NCBI GenBank assembly: GCA_945919075.1
Contig: CAMEIX010000003.1
Coordinates: 1-64,000 of the forward strand
DNA from: an uncultured Lachnospiraceae bacterium
GTDB lineage: Bacteria; Bacillota; Clostridia; Lachnospirales; Lachnospiraceae
DNA: 64,000 nucleotides
Direction: 5' to 3'
Below the pieces are notes generated by a model, which was given only the letters and a program-made list of their open reading frames with translations, was not told where the DNA came from and made no database searches. The translations under genes were made by a program, and so were the position numbers. Shown piece after piece: positions 44,944 to 55,025 of the stretch. Numbering within the stretch: position 1 is the stretch's first letter; each line of letters opens with the position of its first letter.

Positions 44944-46269
44944 TTAATTATTACTTTCCTTCATCGGTATTGTAAAACCAGCTTCAAATACATTCCCTTT
45001 ATCTATATAATAAAAACTTCCTCCATACTTTCTTACCGTTTCATCAACTTTTAGAAGGCCTATTCCTTGATGTTCCACGTGTCCCTTCAGAACACCCTTT
45101 GATTTTCTATTATTCTTTTTCAGTGTACCCTCTGAATCTAAAGAATTATTAATTGTAACACGAAGAATCTGTTCAGATTGAAAAAATTCTATATTAATAA
45201 AACGCTCTTTTATTTTTTGTAAAGAAACTTCTTCTACTGCATTACGTACAAGATTGGAAATTAGTATAGTAAGATCGTTCTCTATAATCTTACCATGGCT
45301 TATCAACGCACCGCTTACAGATATTTTTATAGAGCCATCATTTATCAAGTAATAATTTAAAATTGCATCTATCAGATTATCGCCAACTGTATACGTATGA
45401 TATATATTACTACTCAGGGAGTTTTCCAATTGATTTAAGAATTTTTTTGCCATATCAATATTTCCACTCTCTAAATATTCCTTCAAAACAATCATTGAAG
45501 CTGTATAATCATGTCGAAATTTTCTCGTTTCATCTTCTTTTTTCAAAAGCTGCATAAAATGATTTCGTTCTATTTCACCACGCAATTCCATAGTCCTTAT
45601 CTTGTCTTGACTTCTTCGTTTTTGGTTAATGAAAAACAACAGAACGAAATAAGAAAGTGATAATAAAATTCCACCGACTCCGGCAAGTATTCCTCCGGCT
45701 ACCCGTGTTGTTTTGTCAATCACTTGATCTCGAAGAATATACTGATAATTGGTAACCATAAGAGTTATCACTAAATACTGAATAGTCAGCCAAATTCCCA
45801 GGTTTCCATTCAATGCAAATGCCTCTCTGTCTGTATATCTGCCAAATAAAATATAATATATCCAACAGATAATAATCGCAACACCATGAAATAATACCTC
45901 AAAACTTATGAGTTGATTCCACATCATTTCAAAAATAAACTCGCATGTAGATGTAAAAAGGCTCACTATTAAGAAAGCAACCACATAATATTGTATGCAT
46001 TTAAATAACCTTAAGGAATACACACTATACACTGCAATCAATGCCATGATAAAGCCTGTTAGTTCCAGATGAAATCCATACTGTGATACCCCTAACGTGC
46101 CCAAAAATGCAAATTCCATTGCCCAAAGCACAATCTGCAAAGGTGTTCTTTTTTCTCTAATTTTCTCCCGATAAATCACAAAAAATAATGAACCATACTC
46201 CCCTATAATGAAAAGAATTGTAAAGTAAATTAAAGTATTTGTTCCTAATAAACTTCTTATCAAGTTCAT
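44944..46269 (-). CDS. AgrC-like GHKL sensor histidine kinase
   Basis: A 441-residue kinase. Six or seven membrane helices fill residues 1-215, the arrangement of peptide-sensing AgrC/ComD kinases. The phosphate-accepting histidine is in RKFRHDYTASM (about 255), the N-box is NLVRNAVEEV (about 346), and the G-box is EHQGIGLLKVDE. No extracellular domain other than the membrane block is present. It is 17 bp behind the response-regulator gene. In known systems the signal is a short exported peptide, and the 19-residue ORF just past the terminator is the only candidate here. Codon and base use are AT-rich compared with flanking genes. Confidence 0.88.
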   Translation of the reverse strand: MNLIRSLLGTNTLIYFTILFIIGEYGSLFFVIYREKIREKRTPLQIVLWAMEFAFLGTLGVSQYGFHLELTGFIMALIAVYSVYSLRLFKCIQYYVVAFLIVSLFTSTCEFIFEMMWNQLISFEVLFHGVAIIICWIYYILFGRYTDREAFALNGNLGIWLTIQYLVITLMVTNYQYILRDQVIDKTTRVAGGILAGVGGILLSLSYFVLLFFINQKRRSQDKIRTMELRGEIERNHFMQLLKKEDETRKFRHDYTASMIVLKEYLESGNIDMAKKFLNQLENSLSSNIYHTYTVGDNLIDAILNYYLINDGSIKISVSGALISHGKIIENDLTILISNLVRNAVEEVSLQKIKERFINIEFFQSEQILRVTINNSLDSEGTLKKNNRKSKGVLKGHVEHQGIGLLKVDETVRKYGGSFYYIDKGNVFEAGFTIPMKESNN

Positions 46270-46286
46270 TTCTTTACCCCTTCATC

Positions 46287-46994
46287 TTAGGTCAGACCAA
46301 TCTGTGAAATTCTGTTCTTAATTTCAGCTAAATGCCCCCTGGAAATCGGTATGATTTCTTTGGTTATTAGTTTGATTCCCTTAGTCGAAATGTTTTCAAT
46401 ATAGAGAACATTAACCAAGTATGAACGATGACACCGAACAAAAATTTTATGAGACAATGTATCCTCTAAAGTCGTCATTGTCTCATTTACATCGCCATGC
46501 CCTTGTAATGTAGTTACTCTACAATAATTCCCCATCGCTTTTATATAATATATATCTTTCTCATAAATCTGATATGGAATTCGCTTTCTATAAATAACAA
46601 CTTTACTATTCATATTGATACAACGTAGAGCATAATCCAGCGCATCAAAAAATTTATCCTTTTCAATTGGCTTGATTACAAAATCCTTAGCCATAATGCG
46701 ATAAGTTTCTTGAAACCGTTCCGGTAATCCACTTACCATGATAATATGACAAGTCTTCAGTGAATAAAGCTGTTCAAGTTTTTTTGCTGCTGAAATTCCA
46801 TCTATACCGGGAAGATCAATATCCAATAACAAAATATCAAATTGCTTCCAACCATCAACCAATTCCTCTCCGGTAGAAAAACTTGTGATTTCAAAATTTT
46901 CTCCAAATTCTTGATGATACTGCTGTAAAAAGCCACAAATAATCTGTCTTATTTCCATGCAGTCTTCACATATCGCTATCCTTACACAATCCAT
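46287..46994 (-). CDS. LytTR family response regulator (AgrA-like)
   Basis: A 235-residue regulator. The receiver domain (about 1-120) has the acidic pair ICED, the phospho-acceptor LLLDIDLPG (Asp about 56) and the late Lys in FVIKPIEKD. The LytTR DNA-binding domain follows at about 135-232 (YYIKAMGNYCRVTTLQGH, FVRCHRSYLVNV, ISRGHLAEIK). It is transcribed first, followed by its kinase. LytTR proteins bind paired direct repeats, and a candidate pair lies ahead of the peptide ORF. Its own promoter (47035-47062) looks constitutive. Confidence 0.92.
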   Translation of the reverse strand: MDCVRIAICEDCMEIRQIICGFLQQYHQEFGENFEITSFSTGEELVDGWKQFDILLLDIDLPGIDGISAAKKLEQLYSLKTCHIIMVSGLPERFQETYRIMAKDFVIKPIEKDKFFDALDYALRCINMNSKVVIYRKRIPYQIYEKDIYYIKAMGNYCRVTTLQGHGDVNETMTTLEDTLSHKIFVRCHRSYLVNVLYIENISTKGIKLITKEIIPISRGHLAEIKNRISQIGLT

Positions 46995-47034
46995 GCAACA
47001 AGTTCCTCATGTAATAATATATATTTATGTAAAC

Positions 47035-47062
47035 ATTGTATCATCGTGGTCACTTTTGTCAA
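47035..47062 (-). promoter_or_regulatory. Promoter of the two-component genes
   Basis: On the minus strand, TTGACA (47057-47062) and TACAAT (47035-47040) are spaced by 16 bp, about 40 bp before the response-regulator start. Confidence 0.7.
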
Positions 47063-47131
47063 TATAACTTCAATCTCTCCGTTTCTATCATAAACATTCA
47101 TCCTCTCATTAACTGTCTAAATTGAAGTTTT

Positions 47132-47965
47132 CTATCCTTCCTGACAAATTCCCACCACGATAAGTCTTTGGGTTTCGGTCTTGTATTCGCAGGTGGATAA
47201 TACCACAATTTTTCCCTTCAGGGCAGGATTATCCAGTACAGTTTCTAATTGTTTTGAAACACTTTTGTCATAATAGAGAGCTTTTTTCTCCAGAGTTTCC
47301 TGCCATTTTTCATATTCGGTGACAGTCTGGGGTAATCTGTAGTAATAGAAGCATTCCTCCTCCAAAACTTCTCCGGAGAAATCAAGGAGTGCCACAGCAT
47401 AAATCAAATAGGTCTTTTCGCCGTCGCCGCTGTCATACAAAAAAGTATTATGCTCCTCGACATACTTGTGATTCTCCAGTTTCTTCAGCCCTGCAAACAT
47501 GCTTCCGTCCCGCATATGATGCCCATGGAGAAGATGAATCACAGAATCTTTAGCACATTTCTCATCCAGGAAAATAGTACCGTGGCGGTCTGCTTCCTGC
47601 TCAAAATTATGTTTCAAATAAAAGGTATTATCCCTTTGCACAACCGGATAGGAAATACTCAGGTCTTGTTTTTCAATCCAACCCACATAGTCCGGATTGA
47701 TATCTGTCAAAAAAACAGCCGGTTTCGAAAAACCGACTTCATCTGCGTCTGAATCAGCCGGGGCAGATTCCTCTGCTCCGGCATCTTCTGTGGACGTTTT
47801 ACTGTTTTCTTTTGAAGCCTGATAAATGGAACGTAATTCCTCTTCCTTCGCAAGTTGTTTGTCGGACACGATATAATAACTGCTTATTTTCAGTCCGGCA
47901 ATCACCATGATAAACAGGGAAAACACCATTAAAATAATCGGCCACTTATTTACTATCTTTTTCAT
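47132..47965 (-). CDS. srtB: Class B sortase
   Basis: A 277-residue membrane-anchored transpeptidase. One N-terminal helix (WPIILMVFSLFIMVIAGLKI) is followed by an acidic linker and the sortase fold. The catalytic residues are present: His in HLLHGHHM (about 147), Cys in VLSTCEYKTET (about 260) and Arg in TQRLIVVGIC (about 268). The YVGWI and NTFYLKHNF segments and the overall length place it in class B. Its start lies 20 bp inside the end of the adhesin gene with only a weak ribosome site, which suggests translational coupling. It should cleave the adhesin's VKTGD signal and attach it to the wall or to another subunit. Confidence 0.93.
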   Translation of the reverse strand: MKKIVNKWPIILMVFSLFIMVIAGLKISSYYIVSDKQLAKEEELRSIYQASKENSKTSTEDAGAEESAPADSDADEVGFSKPAVFLTDINPDYVGWIEKQDLSISYPVVQRDNTFYLKHNFEQEADRHGTIFLDEKCAKDSVIHLLHGHHMRDGSMFAGLKKLENHKYVEEHNTFLYDSGDGEKTYLIYAVALLDFSGEVLEEECFYYYRLPQTVTEYEKWQETLEKKALYYDKSVSKQLETVLDNPALKGKIVVLSTCEYKTETQRLIVVGICQEG

Positions 47966-50900
47966 TCTTTTTTCTTCGTCTTAAGACGATTCCTCCGGCT
48001 ATGAATCCGGTCATTCCTCCAAATAACAGTCCAATCCATCTTCCAATCGGTGCAGAATCGCCGGTCTTTACGATATCTTCCGGTGTATCGGGTGTCAGTG
48101 GAACTCCTGGTACATCCGGTTCAGGCGAAGGTACCGGATTGGAAAGTGTGGTAGGCGTAGACGGTGCAGATGTCTTATTACTGTAAGTATTGGTAAAAGT
48201 TACCGTCACCGTACTTCCATCCGTTATTTCAAAATTGCCTGTTTTCAGGGACTTACCATTCGTTGCAGTTGTAGCATTAACCACCCAGGTAGTTTTACAC
48301 GTCATTCCACTCGGCGTGGATGTTCCAAGAATTTCCGTAACTTTATATTTACCTGCGGGCAAATCATTGATGGTCTGAATATAATTCTGACTGATGCTGT
48401 TCCAAAGGAAAGTTCCTTCTCCAATTACATAGGTCTGATCAAATGCAGGCGTTGCCGTATCTGCATTCTGAACACGGAAGCTGATTTTCTTATCCAGCTG
48501 ATCCTTCGTTGCGGTACCGGAAATGTTCTTTACCAGAATAAGATTTCCAACCGGATTCGGCATGGGTTCATCTTCCATGGTAAGTACATCATTAACAAGT
48601 AGTCCGTTATTTCCTGTAAGTGCAATGGTTCCGTCCGCCTTGACCTCAAATCCTACATTGGCACTCTTCTGATATCCTATAGGTGCAAGCTTTTCGTACA
48701 TCACATAACTCTTACCTATTTCCAGGACACCGCTGATATCCTTGGTCTGGCCTGCCACGCTGGTCCAGGTAAGGAGAGGAGTTTTACCCGTAATAGGTTC
48801 TCCGTTGGCATCCATATCCTCACTCTTGTAGATTTCAAGGATTGCGCCATCCAGATCCGTTGTGGTTCCTTTAATCACCTTATTGATGGAAAGTGTGATG
48901 TTTACGGAATTTCTCGTGTAGGTATTGGTAAAGGCTATGGTACTCTGGTCGCCATTTACCATTCCGGTTAAGCTTGCCGTTGTTCCCTCTGTCGAAGTTC
49001 CTGCGTCCACCTTATAGGTGGTGGTTACACTGTAACCCGAAATATCACTTCTGGTTTCTGTCACGGTATAGGTGCCCGGCGTTACGGTTACCCAGTCGGA
49101 TTCATAGACACTGCCGTTTAAGGTAAGGTCGGTTCCCGCTATTGTCTTTACTGTCGCACCGGATGCATCCTTAATTGTGAAACTGATGGTTCCCTTAATG
49201 TCATCCCAGGTCAGCGTATTCGTTGCTTCACTAAAGGTCTTGGTTACCTTAATCTTTGCCGTATCCCTTACATAGGTGTTGGTATATGCTACCGTCTTTT
49301 GGTCATCCTTTGCTACAGGGATTCCCAACGTTGTCACATTGGTTACGGATGTTCCGCCATCCACCTGATAAGTCGTAGTTACGCTATAGCCATCTATATT
49401 GGTTCTTACTTCTGTCACGGTATAGGTGCCAGGTGTCACGGTTACCCAGTCGGATTCATAAACACTGCCGTTTAAGGTAAGGTCGGTTCCGGCTATTGTC
49501 TTTACTGTCGCACCAGACGCATCCTTAATTACAAAACTAATGGTTCCCTTGATGTCATCCCAGGTCAGCGTATTACCTGCTTCGGTGAAGGTCTTGGTCA
49601 CCTTGATCTTTGCCGTATCTCTGGTATAGGTATTCGTAAATGCTACGGTACTCTGGTCGCCATTTACCATTCCGGTTAAGCTTGCCGTTGTGCCCTCTGT
49701 CGAAGTTCCTGCGTCCACCTTATAGGTGGTGGTTACACTGTAACCCGGAATATCATTTCTGGTCTCGGTCACGGTATAGCTACCCGGTGCCGGTACGATT
49801 ACCCAGCCGGATTCATAAACTCCACTTTGTAAGATTAATTCCGAACCTCTAATGGTGGTAATCTCGGTTCCGGTACCATCCTTAATTGTGAAACTGATGG
49901 TATCCTTAATGTCGTCCCATGTCAGGGTATTACTTACTTCACTGAAGGTCTTGGTGACTTTCAGTTGTGCTACGGATGTGTTTTGGGTATAGGTATTGGT
50001 AAAGGCTACCGTTGTTTGACTATCCTTTGTAGTTGCAAGTTCCGATGTTTTAAGCCCCGTAACCTCGCCGCCATTGTTGACCTTATACTTTGTGACTACT
50101 GTATAACCTGCGATGTCCGTTCTGGTCTCTTCCACCGTATAACTTCCCGGTGCCGGTACGGTTACCAAGTCGGATTCATAGACACTGCCGTTTAAGGTAA
50201 GGTCGGTTCCCGCTATTGTCTTTACTGTCGCACCGGATGCATCCTTAATTGTGAAACTGATGGTTCCCTTAATGTCATCCCAGGTCAGCGTATTCGTTGC
50301 TTCACTAAAGGTCTTGGTTACCTTAATCTTTGCCGTATCCCTTACATAGGTGTTGGTATATGCTACCGTCTTTTGGTCATCCTTTGCTACAGGGATTCCC
50401 AACGTTGTCACATTGGTTACGGATGTTCCGCCATCCACCTGATAAGTCGTAGTTACGCTATAGCCATCTATATTGGTTCTTACTTCTGTCACGGTATAGG
50501 TGCCAGGTGTCACGGTTACCCAATCGGATTCATAAACACTGCCGTTTGCGGTAAGCTCGGTTCCGGCTATTGTCTTTACTGTCGCACCGGACGCATCCTT
50601 AATTACAAAGCTGATGGTTACCTTGATGTCATCCCAGGTCAGGGTATTCGTTGCTTCACTAAACGCCTTGGTTACCTTGATCTTTGCCATATCCTTGGTA
50701 TAGGTATTGGTATATGCTACAGTCTCCGTATCATCCTTTACCAAAGAGATATTACCTGTGACGAGTCCGTCTACTGCGCTTCCTGCTCCTATCTGATAGG
50801 TGGTGGTTACACTGTAGCCTGAAATATCATTTCTGGTTTCCGTCACGGTATAGGTGCCCGGCGTTACGGTTACCCAGTCAGATTCATAGACACTGCCGTT

Positions 50901-53900
50901 TGCGGTAAGCTCGGTTCCAGCTATTGTCTTTACTGTCGCACCGGATGCATCCTTAATTACAAAACTGATGGTTCCCTTTATATCATCCCAGGTCAGGGTA
51001 TTACTTGCTTCACTAAGCGCCTTGGTGACCTTAATCTTTGCGGTATCCTGGGTATAGGTATTTGTAAATGTTACAGTTTCCGTATCATCCTTTACCAAAG
51101 AGATATTACCTGTGACGAGTCCGTCTACCGCACTTCCTGTCCCAATTTTATAAGTAGTGACTGCACTGTAACCCGCAATGTCGCCTCTTGTTTCGGTAAC
51201 AGTATAAGTTCCCGGTGCTACGGTTACCCAATTCGATATATACAATCCACCGCTATACGTCAAATCCGTGCCCGCAATTGTTGCTACGGGATTGCCGGAT
51301 GCATCCTTAATCACAAAGCTGAGACTATTCTTAATATCATCCCAGGTCAGGTTGCCTCCTACCACGGAGAATGACTTTGCTACACGGATTTTAGCCTCTT
51401 GCGGCTCATCATAGGTATTCTTAAACTGCAGTATTGTCGTTTTCTCAGCTTCCAAAGTAACACTTGCTACTGTATTCTTTGCATCCTCTGCAGAAGAAGA
51501 CCAGTCACTATCCGTACTTAGTTTATAAACAACACTCTTTACAGGTTTTCCGGTAAGGTCGTACTGTGTTTCCTCCACGGTATAAGTATCGGGCATCATT
51601 CTGTCAAATGTCTTGGACCACTTACCGCTTGCATAAGTACAATCAGCCAGTGTAAAGGTTTCCACCACTTCTCCCGCAGAATCTTTGATGGTAAAAGTAA
51701 TGCCTGCTGCCTGCGCCTGTGTAACATCTCCCACAATGGTTTTTTCAAGGGTCAACTTTGCAGCTTTTTTGTTTTCATATTCAATCAGATTATTTTGTTC
51801 ATTAAACTCCTTAATCACGATTCCCGGGGGAAGAGATATCTCCGTAGAACCCTTCAGAACGAAATAATACGGCTTCTTGTTGATAGCAAATCCGGTATCG
51901 GCGTCAATTTCATATAAAGCCATAATCTGGTTCGCAGGAATATTATCGATGATAATCTTGTTGCCATCGTACCGGTTATCATCCGTAATCCTGATATTAT
52001 CCATGAACAGGGAACCCGTTCCGCTGTTATCTTCCACCATCTTCTGGGTTGCCTCATCGTATTTTACCTTGACCAGTCTGAAAACAGAACCCTCCAAAGC
52101 AATCTGATTGGATTCCTCATCCTCCCAGAATTTATAGATAATAATAGGACCTACTTTGGAACCTGCCCATCCATCGGGCTTATAAGAAACAATATCAAAT
52201 GAAACTCCGTCCTCCAGTCCACCCGATTCAAATCCGGTTAATTTAAATCTGTTAAAGGAATTGGCTGCGGTCAGTTTTGTTTCCGGTTCAATATATACCC
52301 AGTACTCCAGTTCCAGACTCTTTCCATCCGGAAGTGTGAAAGTGATGCCACGTCTGCTGCCGTCTATGGTATAAGAATAATCCGTTCCCTTAGTCAGGTA
52401 GTTACCCGTTGCCACATCTTTTACTTTTACACAGTACTTATCCTTCTCTGCCGTGGTTTTAAAATTCTCTGCATCTACCAGACGTAGAGCCATCCCCATT
52501 TCATCCCTGGCCGTCAGTGTGTCACCGGTTGTAAGCAGTTTGATACCATCCGGATTTACGGTTACTGTGTACTTTGCATAAGGTGCGGTACTCTGCGTGT
52601 ATTCGGCGGTTTTCATAATAACCTTTCCCGGCTCCAAATCTACACTGCTGGTGTCCGAGCCCACAGAATTACCATCATAGGTACCACTTGCACTGTTCAC
52701 AAAAGTTTTCGTTACACCCTGGGTAATAAAGGCAGCCTGGTCCTTCACGTCAGCCGTGTAACGGACTTCCAGATAATAACCGTTTTGGTCAGTTGTATTG
52801 CCGGAATAACCCTGAATATATTTCAGCCAACTGTCTTTTGCCGCTATCTGAAGCGTAAGCTTCTCTGTCTGTTCGCTGGGCGAAATACTCACATTGCCTT
52901 TGCTGATGGAATAGTCCGTATTCTTTTGCAAAGTAGTTTTGACATTTGTGTACATATCAACAACCACTACTTCTACAGAGCTGTCATCCAAGGTCATTCC
53001 TGCCGGAAGCACATCGGTTATTGTAAAATACTTACCGGGAGCTTCAATTTCCAGATTTGGAATATCCACTTTGATTTTGTATGCAATCGAGTTCTTTCCG
53101 GATACTGCCTCCCCGGACTTCGTCAAAAGAGTGGTCTTATCATGAAAGTCTGCGGTTGCCTTGGGCAAAGTTACACTGTTGCCTGTGGTTTTGTCCGTAT
53201 ACGATACCTCTGCGCTGTTACGGTAACCTTTTCCGGAAGTGTTTTCAGAAATCATAGTACGGTACTGCAGTTTAATCGGCTCTTTAGCGGCTGCTTTTGC
53301 ATCCGTATAACTGTCCTGAAATACAAAAGTTCCCCAGTTCTCATAACTTCCGCCATAACCAACGAAAGCCCCTACCGACTTAATAATATCCGTCCGGATA
53401 ATGCCGGTTCCATCGATGACCTGTACGCCATCCACAAACACTTCATAAAGAAGATTCTGCGTACCCTGATTTTCAATCCATGCGCGTGCATCATCATTAA
53501 CCGTCACGTCCTTTACACCCTCAGGAAGATTGGAGATGGTCACTTCCCATGTTACAAATACCTTATCCCCGATACGTTCATAGGAAGCCACCTTTTTATT
53601 CACGGAAGCATCCTGTCCGGGCACATTGTAATCCACCTCAGGTGACTTGTATATATTCCCGTCCTTGGTTGTCATTTCAACTTTATTTTTAACCTTGGAT
53701 CCGGTGATGCTGTTCTTTACCTCATCCGTTACAGGGGTTTCATAAGTATATGTAAATGTACCGGGATTTCCGGTAGCCACAAAATCAGCCGGGTCTAAGG
53801 AAACCGATGTCGGTAAATTTAAGCCTACACCGGGAATATCACTGATGGAAGATACGTAATCCGTCAGATTGGGCTTGTCTGCGCTATAAGCTTCCCCCAC

Positions 53901-55025
53901 ATTCACTGTAATGGTCCACTTCACATAACCGACGCCGTTCCTGACCTCATACCCTGCACCCTGCTTGTTGATTGAAGGCTTAGAAACCCAGATTCCTGCC
54001 TCGGATTTCACCGGCTTGGGGGCTTCGGATCGATTGTTGATATAGGTACCTTCTATAACATTATTGTAATAATCTGCATCCTGTTTATATATATCGGCAC
54101 TGACTTCCATGGTGTATTGGAAGGAAATAGTCTCATCCTTATTCAGGGTTGCATTCTTGATAGCAGCTAAAAGTTCATCCAAAGAAGCATAACTTCCTGC
54201 CGGAATACCGGAAGCTGTGCTGGTTGTGACCTGAATATCCTTCGCTACACCAAATCCGCCCGCGGGAGATGTGGTATCCGTAAGATCTAAATTGGTAACC
54301 TTACCATCTTTTATATTAATATCCACGGTAAAGGTCTGCTCATACTTGCGCACTCCTCCCTCGTCCTTGGTTACCAGTCCGCCGCTTCTTTGCTTGTATA
54401 CGCTGGCTGAACTGGGGTTTTGAGATAAATAGTAATCGGGAAGGGAAGTATAATCACCAAACTCTACCGGTTTCTTGGTTCCGTCATCATTATTATCATT
54501 TGACGACTCAATGGTTCCGTCAAATGAAACACCACCCATACGCCCATTGGTACCCTGATAGAAATCCGGGTCATCAATAATGATGTGGATAACACCGTCC
54601 TCCATATAAAAACTTCCCACCGGTGCCAACGTACCGGTAGCATGAAGGGGCTGAGGTGCCGACGCACTGCCGACCTGCAGTCCGGGTATGTTAAGACCCG
54701 CACATTTGAAGTCCTCACTATTGGTATCAATGGTAAATTCCTGCGGGGTAAAATGATCCCGGTCGAACTCTTCTGCGGGAACGCGAACCGAATCATCCAA
54801 TTCCCATTCAAACGATACTTTCACAGGCTGTCCGGAATACAAATCCGAGTCATCCGTAACGGGAGTACCATCGTCCACGGTCACCTTAAACTTAGACACC
54901 TTAAATCCGCCATTGCTGGTTTGGATAGCTGCATTTACAGTTATCCCGGTATCTGCAAAGACATTAAAAATCATAATAAGTGACAGTAATATTGCCACGC
55001 TTCTCTTCAGTTCCCTTTTCCACAT
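47946..55025 (-). CDS. Giant Cna-B repeat surface adhesin with VKTGD sorting signal
   Basis: A 2359-residue wall-anchored protein. The ATG at 55025 has GAGGAG nine to ten bases upstream and gives a good signal peptide (KRSVAILLSLIMIFNVFADT). The N-terminal half (about 40-1070) is a series of adhesin-type beta domains. A divergent Cna-B-like domain lies near 1090-1205. Seven close Cna-B repeats of about 119 residues span about 1209-2040, each with Lys (AKIKVTKTF), Glu (GTYTVTETR) and Asn (FTNTYT) positioned for an isopeptide bond. Two more domains follow, then a Pro-rich spacer, the sorting motif VKTGD at about 2319, a membrane helix and RRRKKNEK. It is coupled to srtB. The role is probably adhesion to host or other bacteria, inferred from architecture. 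Confidence 0.93.
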   Translation of the reverse strand: MWKRELKRSVAILLSLIMIFNVFADTGITVNAAIQTSNGGFKVSKFKVTVDDGTPVTDDSDLYSGQPVKVSFEWELDDSVRVPAEEFDRDHFTPQEFTIDTNSEDFKCAGLNIPGLQVGSASAPQPLHATGTLAPVGSFYMEDGVIHIIIDDPDFYQGTNGRMGGVSFDGTIESSNDNNDDGTKKPVEFGDYTSLPDYYLSQNPSSASVYKQRSGGLVTKDEGGVRKYEQTFTVDINIKDGKVTNLDLTDTTSPAGGFGVAKDIQVTTSTASGIPAGSYASLDELLAAIKNATLNKDETISFQYTMEVSADIYKQDADYYNNVIEGTYINNRSEAPKPVKSEAGIWVSKPSINKQGAGYEVRNGVGYVKWTITVNVGEAYSADKPNLTDYVSSISDIPGVGLNLPTSVSLDPADFVATGNPGTFTYTYETPVTDEVKNSITGSKVKNKVEMTTKDGNIYKSPEVDYNVPGQDASVNKKVASYERIGDKVFVTWEVTISNLPEGVKDVTVNDDARAWIENQGTQNLLYEVFVDGVQVIDGTGIIRTDIIKSVGAFVGYGGSYENWGTFVFQDSYTDAKAAAKEPIKLQYRTMISENTSGKGYRNSAEVSYTDKTTGNSVTLPKATADFHDKTTLLTKSGEAVSGKNSIAYKIKVDIPNLEIEAPGKYFTITDVLPAGMTLDDSSVEVVVVDMYTNVKTTLQKNTDYSISKGNVSISPSEQTEKLTLQIAAKDSWLKYIQGYSGNTTDQNGYYLEVRYTADVKDQAAFITQGVTKTFVNSASGTYDGNSVGSDTSSVDLEPGKVIMKTAEYTQSTAPYAKYTVTVNPDGIKLLTTGDTLTARDEMGMALRLVDAENFKTTAEKDKYCVKVKDVATGNYLTKGTDYSYTIDGSRRGITFTLPDGKSLELEYWVYIEPETKLTAANSFNRFKLTGFESGGLEDGVSFDIVSYKPDGWAGSKVGPIIIYKFWEDEESNQIALEGSVFRLVKVKYDEATQKMVEDNSGTGSLFMDNIRITDDNRYDGNKIIIDNIPANQIMALYEIDADTGFAINKKPYYFVLKGSTEISLPPGIVIKEFNEQNNLIEYENKKAAKLTLEKTIVGDVTQAQAAGITFTIKDSAGEVVETFTLADCTYASGKWSKTFDRMMPDTYTVEETQYDLTGKPVKSVVYKLSTDSDWSSSAEDAKNTVASVTLEAEKTTILQFKNTYDEPQEAKIRVAKSFSVVGGNLTWDDIKNSLSFVIKDASGNPVATIAGTDLTYSGGLYISNWVTVAPGTYTVTETRGDIAGYSAVTTYKIGTGSAVDGLVTGNISLVKDDTETVTFTNTYTQDTAKIKVTKALSEASNTLTWDDIKGTISFVIKDASGATVKTIAGTELTANGSVYESDWVTVTPGTYTVTETRNDISGYSVTTTYQIGAGSAVDGLVTGNISLVKDDTETVAYTNTYTKDMAKIKVTKAFSEATNTLTWDDIKVTISFVIKDASGATVKTIAGTELTANGSVYESDWVTVTPGTYTVTEVRTNIDGYSVTTTYQVDGGTSVTNVTTLGIPVAKDDQKTVAYTNTYVRDTAKIKVTKTFSEATNTLTWDDIKGTISFTIKDASGATVKTIAGTDLTLNGSVYESDLVTVPAPGSYTVEETRTDIAGYTVVTKYKVNNGGEVTGLKTSELATTKDSQTTVAFTNTYTQNTSVAQLKVTKTFSEVSNTLTWDDIKDTISFTIKDGTGTEITTIRGSELILQSGVYESGWVIVPAPGSYTVTETRNDIPGYSVTTTYKVDAGTSTEGTTASLTGMVNGDQSTVAFTNTYTRDTAKIKVTKTFTEAGNTLTWDDIKGTISFVIKDASGATVKTIAGTDLTLNGSVYESDWVTVTPGTYTVTEVRTNIDGYSVTTTYQVDGGTSVTNVTTLGIPVAKDDQKTVAYTNTYVRDTAKIKVTKTFSEATNTLTWDDIKGTISFTIKDASGATVKTIAGTDLTLNGSVYESDWVTVTPGTYTVTETRSDISGYSVTTTYKVDAGTSTEGTTASLTGMVNGDQSTIAFTNTYTRNSVNITLSINKVIKGTTTDLDGAILEIYKSEDMDANGEPITGKTPLLTWTSVAGQTKDISGVLEIGKSYVMYEKLAPIGYQKSANVGFEVKADGTIALTGNNGLLVNDVLTMEDEPMPNPVGNLILVKNISGTATKDQLDKKISFRVQNADTATPAFDQTYVIGEGTFLWNSISQNYIQTINDLPAGKYKVTEILGTSTPSGMTCKTTWVVNATTATNGKSLKTGNFEITDGSTVTVTFTNTYSNKTSAPSTPTTLSNPVPSPEPDVPGVPLTPDTPEDIVKTGDSAPIGRWIGLLFGGMTGFIAGGIVLRRRKKNEKDSK
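48905..51400 (-). repeat. Seven tandem ~357-bp repeats inside the adhesin gene
   Basis: Each unit encodes one Cna-B domain of about 119 residues, marked by NTLTWDDIK near the start and NTYT at the end. The units differ in their middle and tail variants. Two stretches, 49094-49448 and 50168-50522, are identical over 355 bp by eye and lie 1074 bp (three units) apart, which points to recent duplication or gene conversion. Copy number is likely to vary between strains. Confidence 0.85.

Noticed and set aside
47066..47129. 9-bp inverted repeat (AACTTCAAT/ATTGAAGTT) at the right border of the AT-rich block
   Set aside because: The arms are short and 46 bp apart, with no transposase, duplication or second border copy, so a mobile-element end is not supported.
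48905..51400. Long regularly spaced repeats that could suggest a CRISPR array
   Set aside because: The units are about 357 bp, in frame and protein coding (Cna-B domains). There are no short identical repeats with unique spacers and no cas genes.
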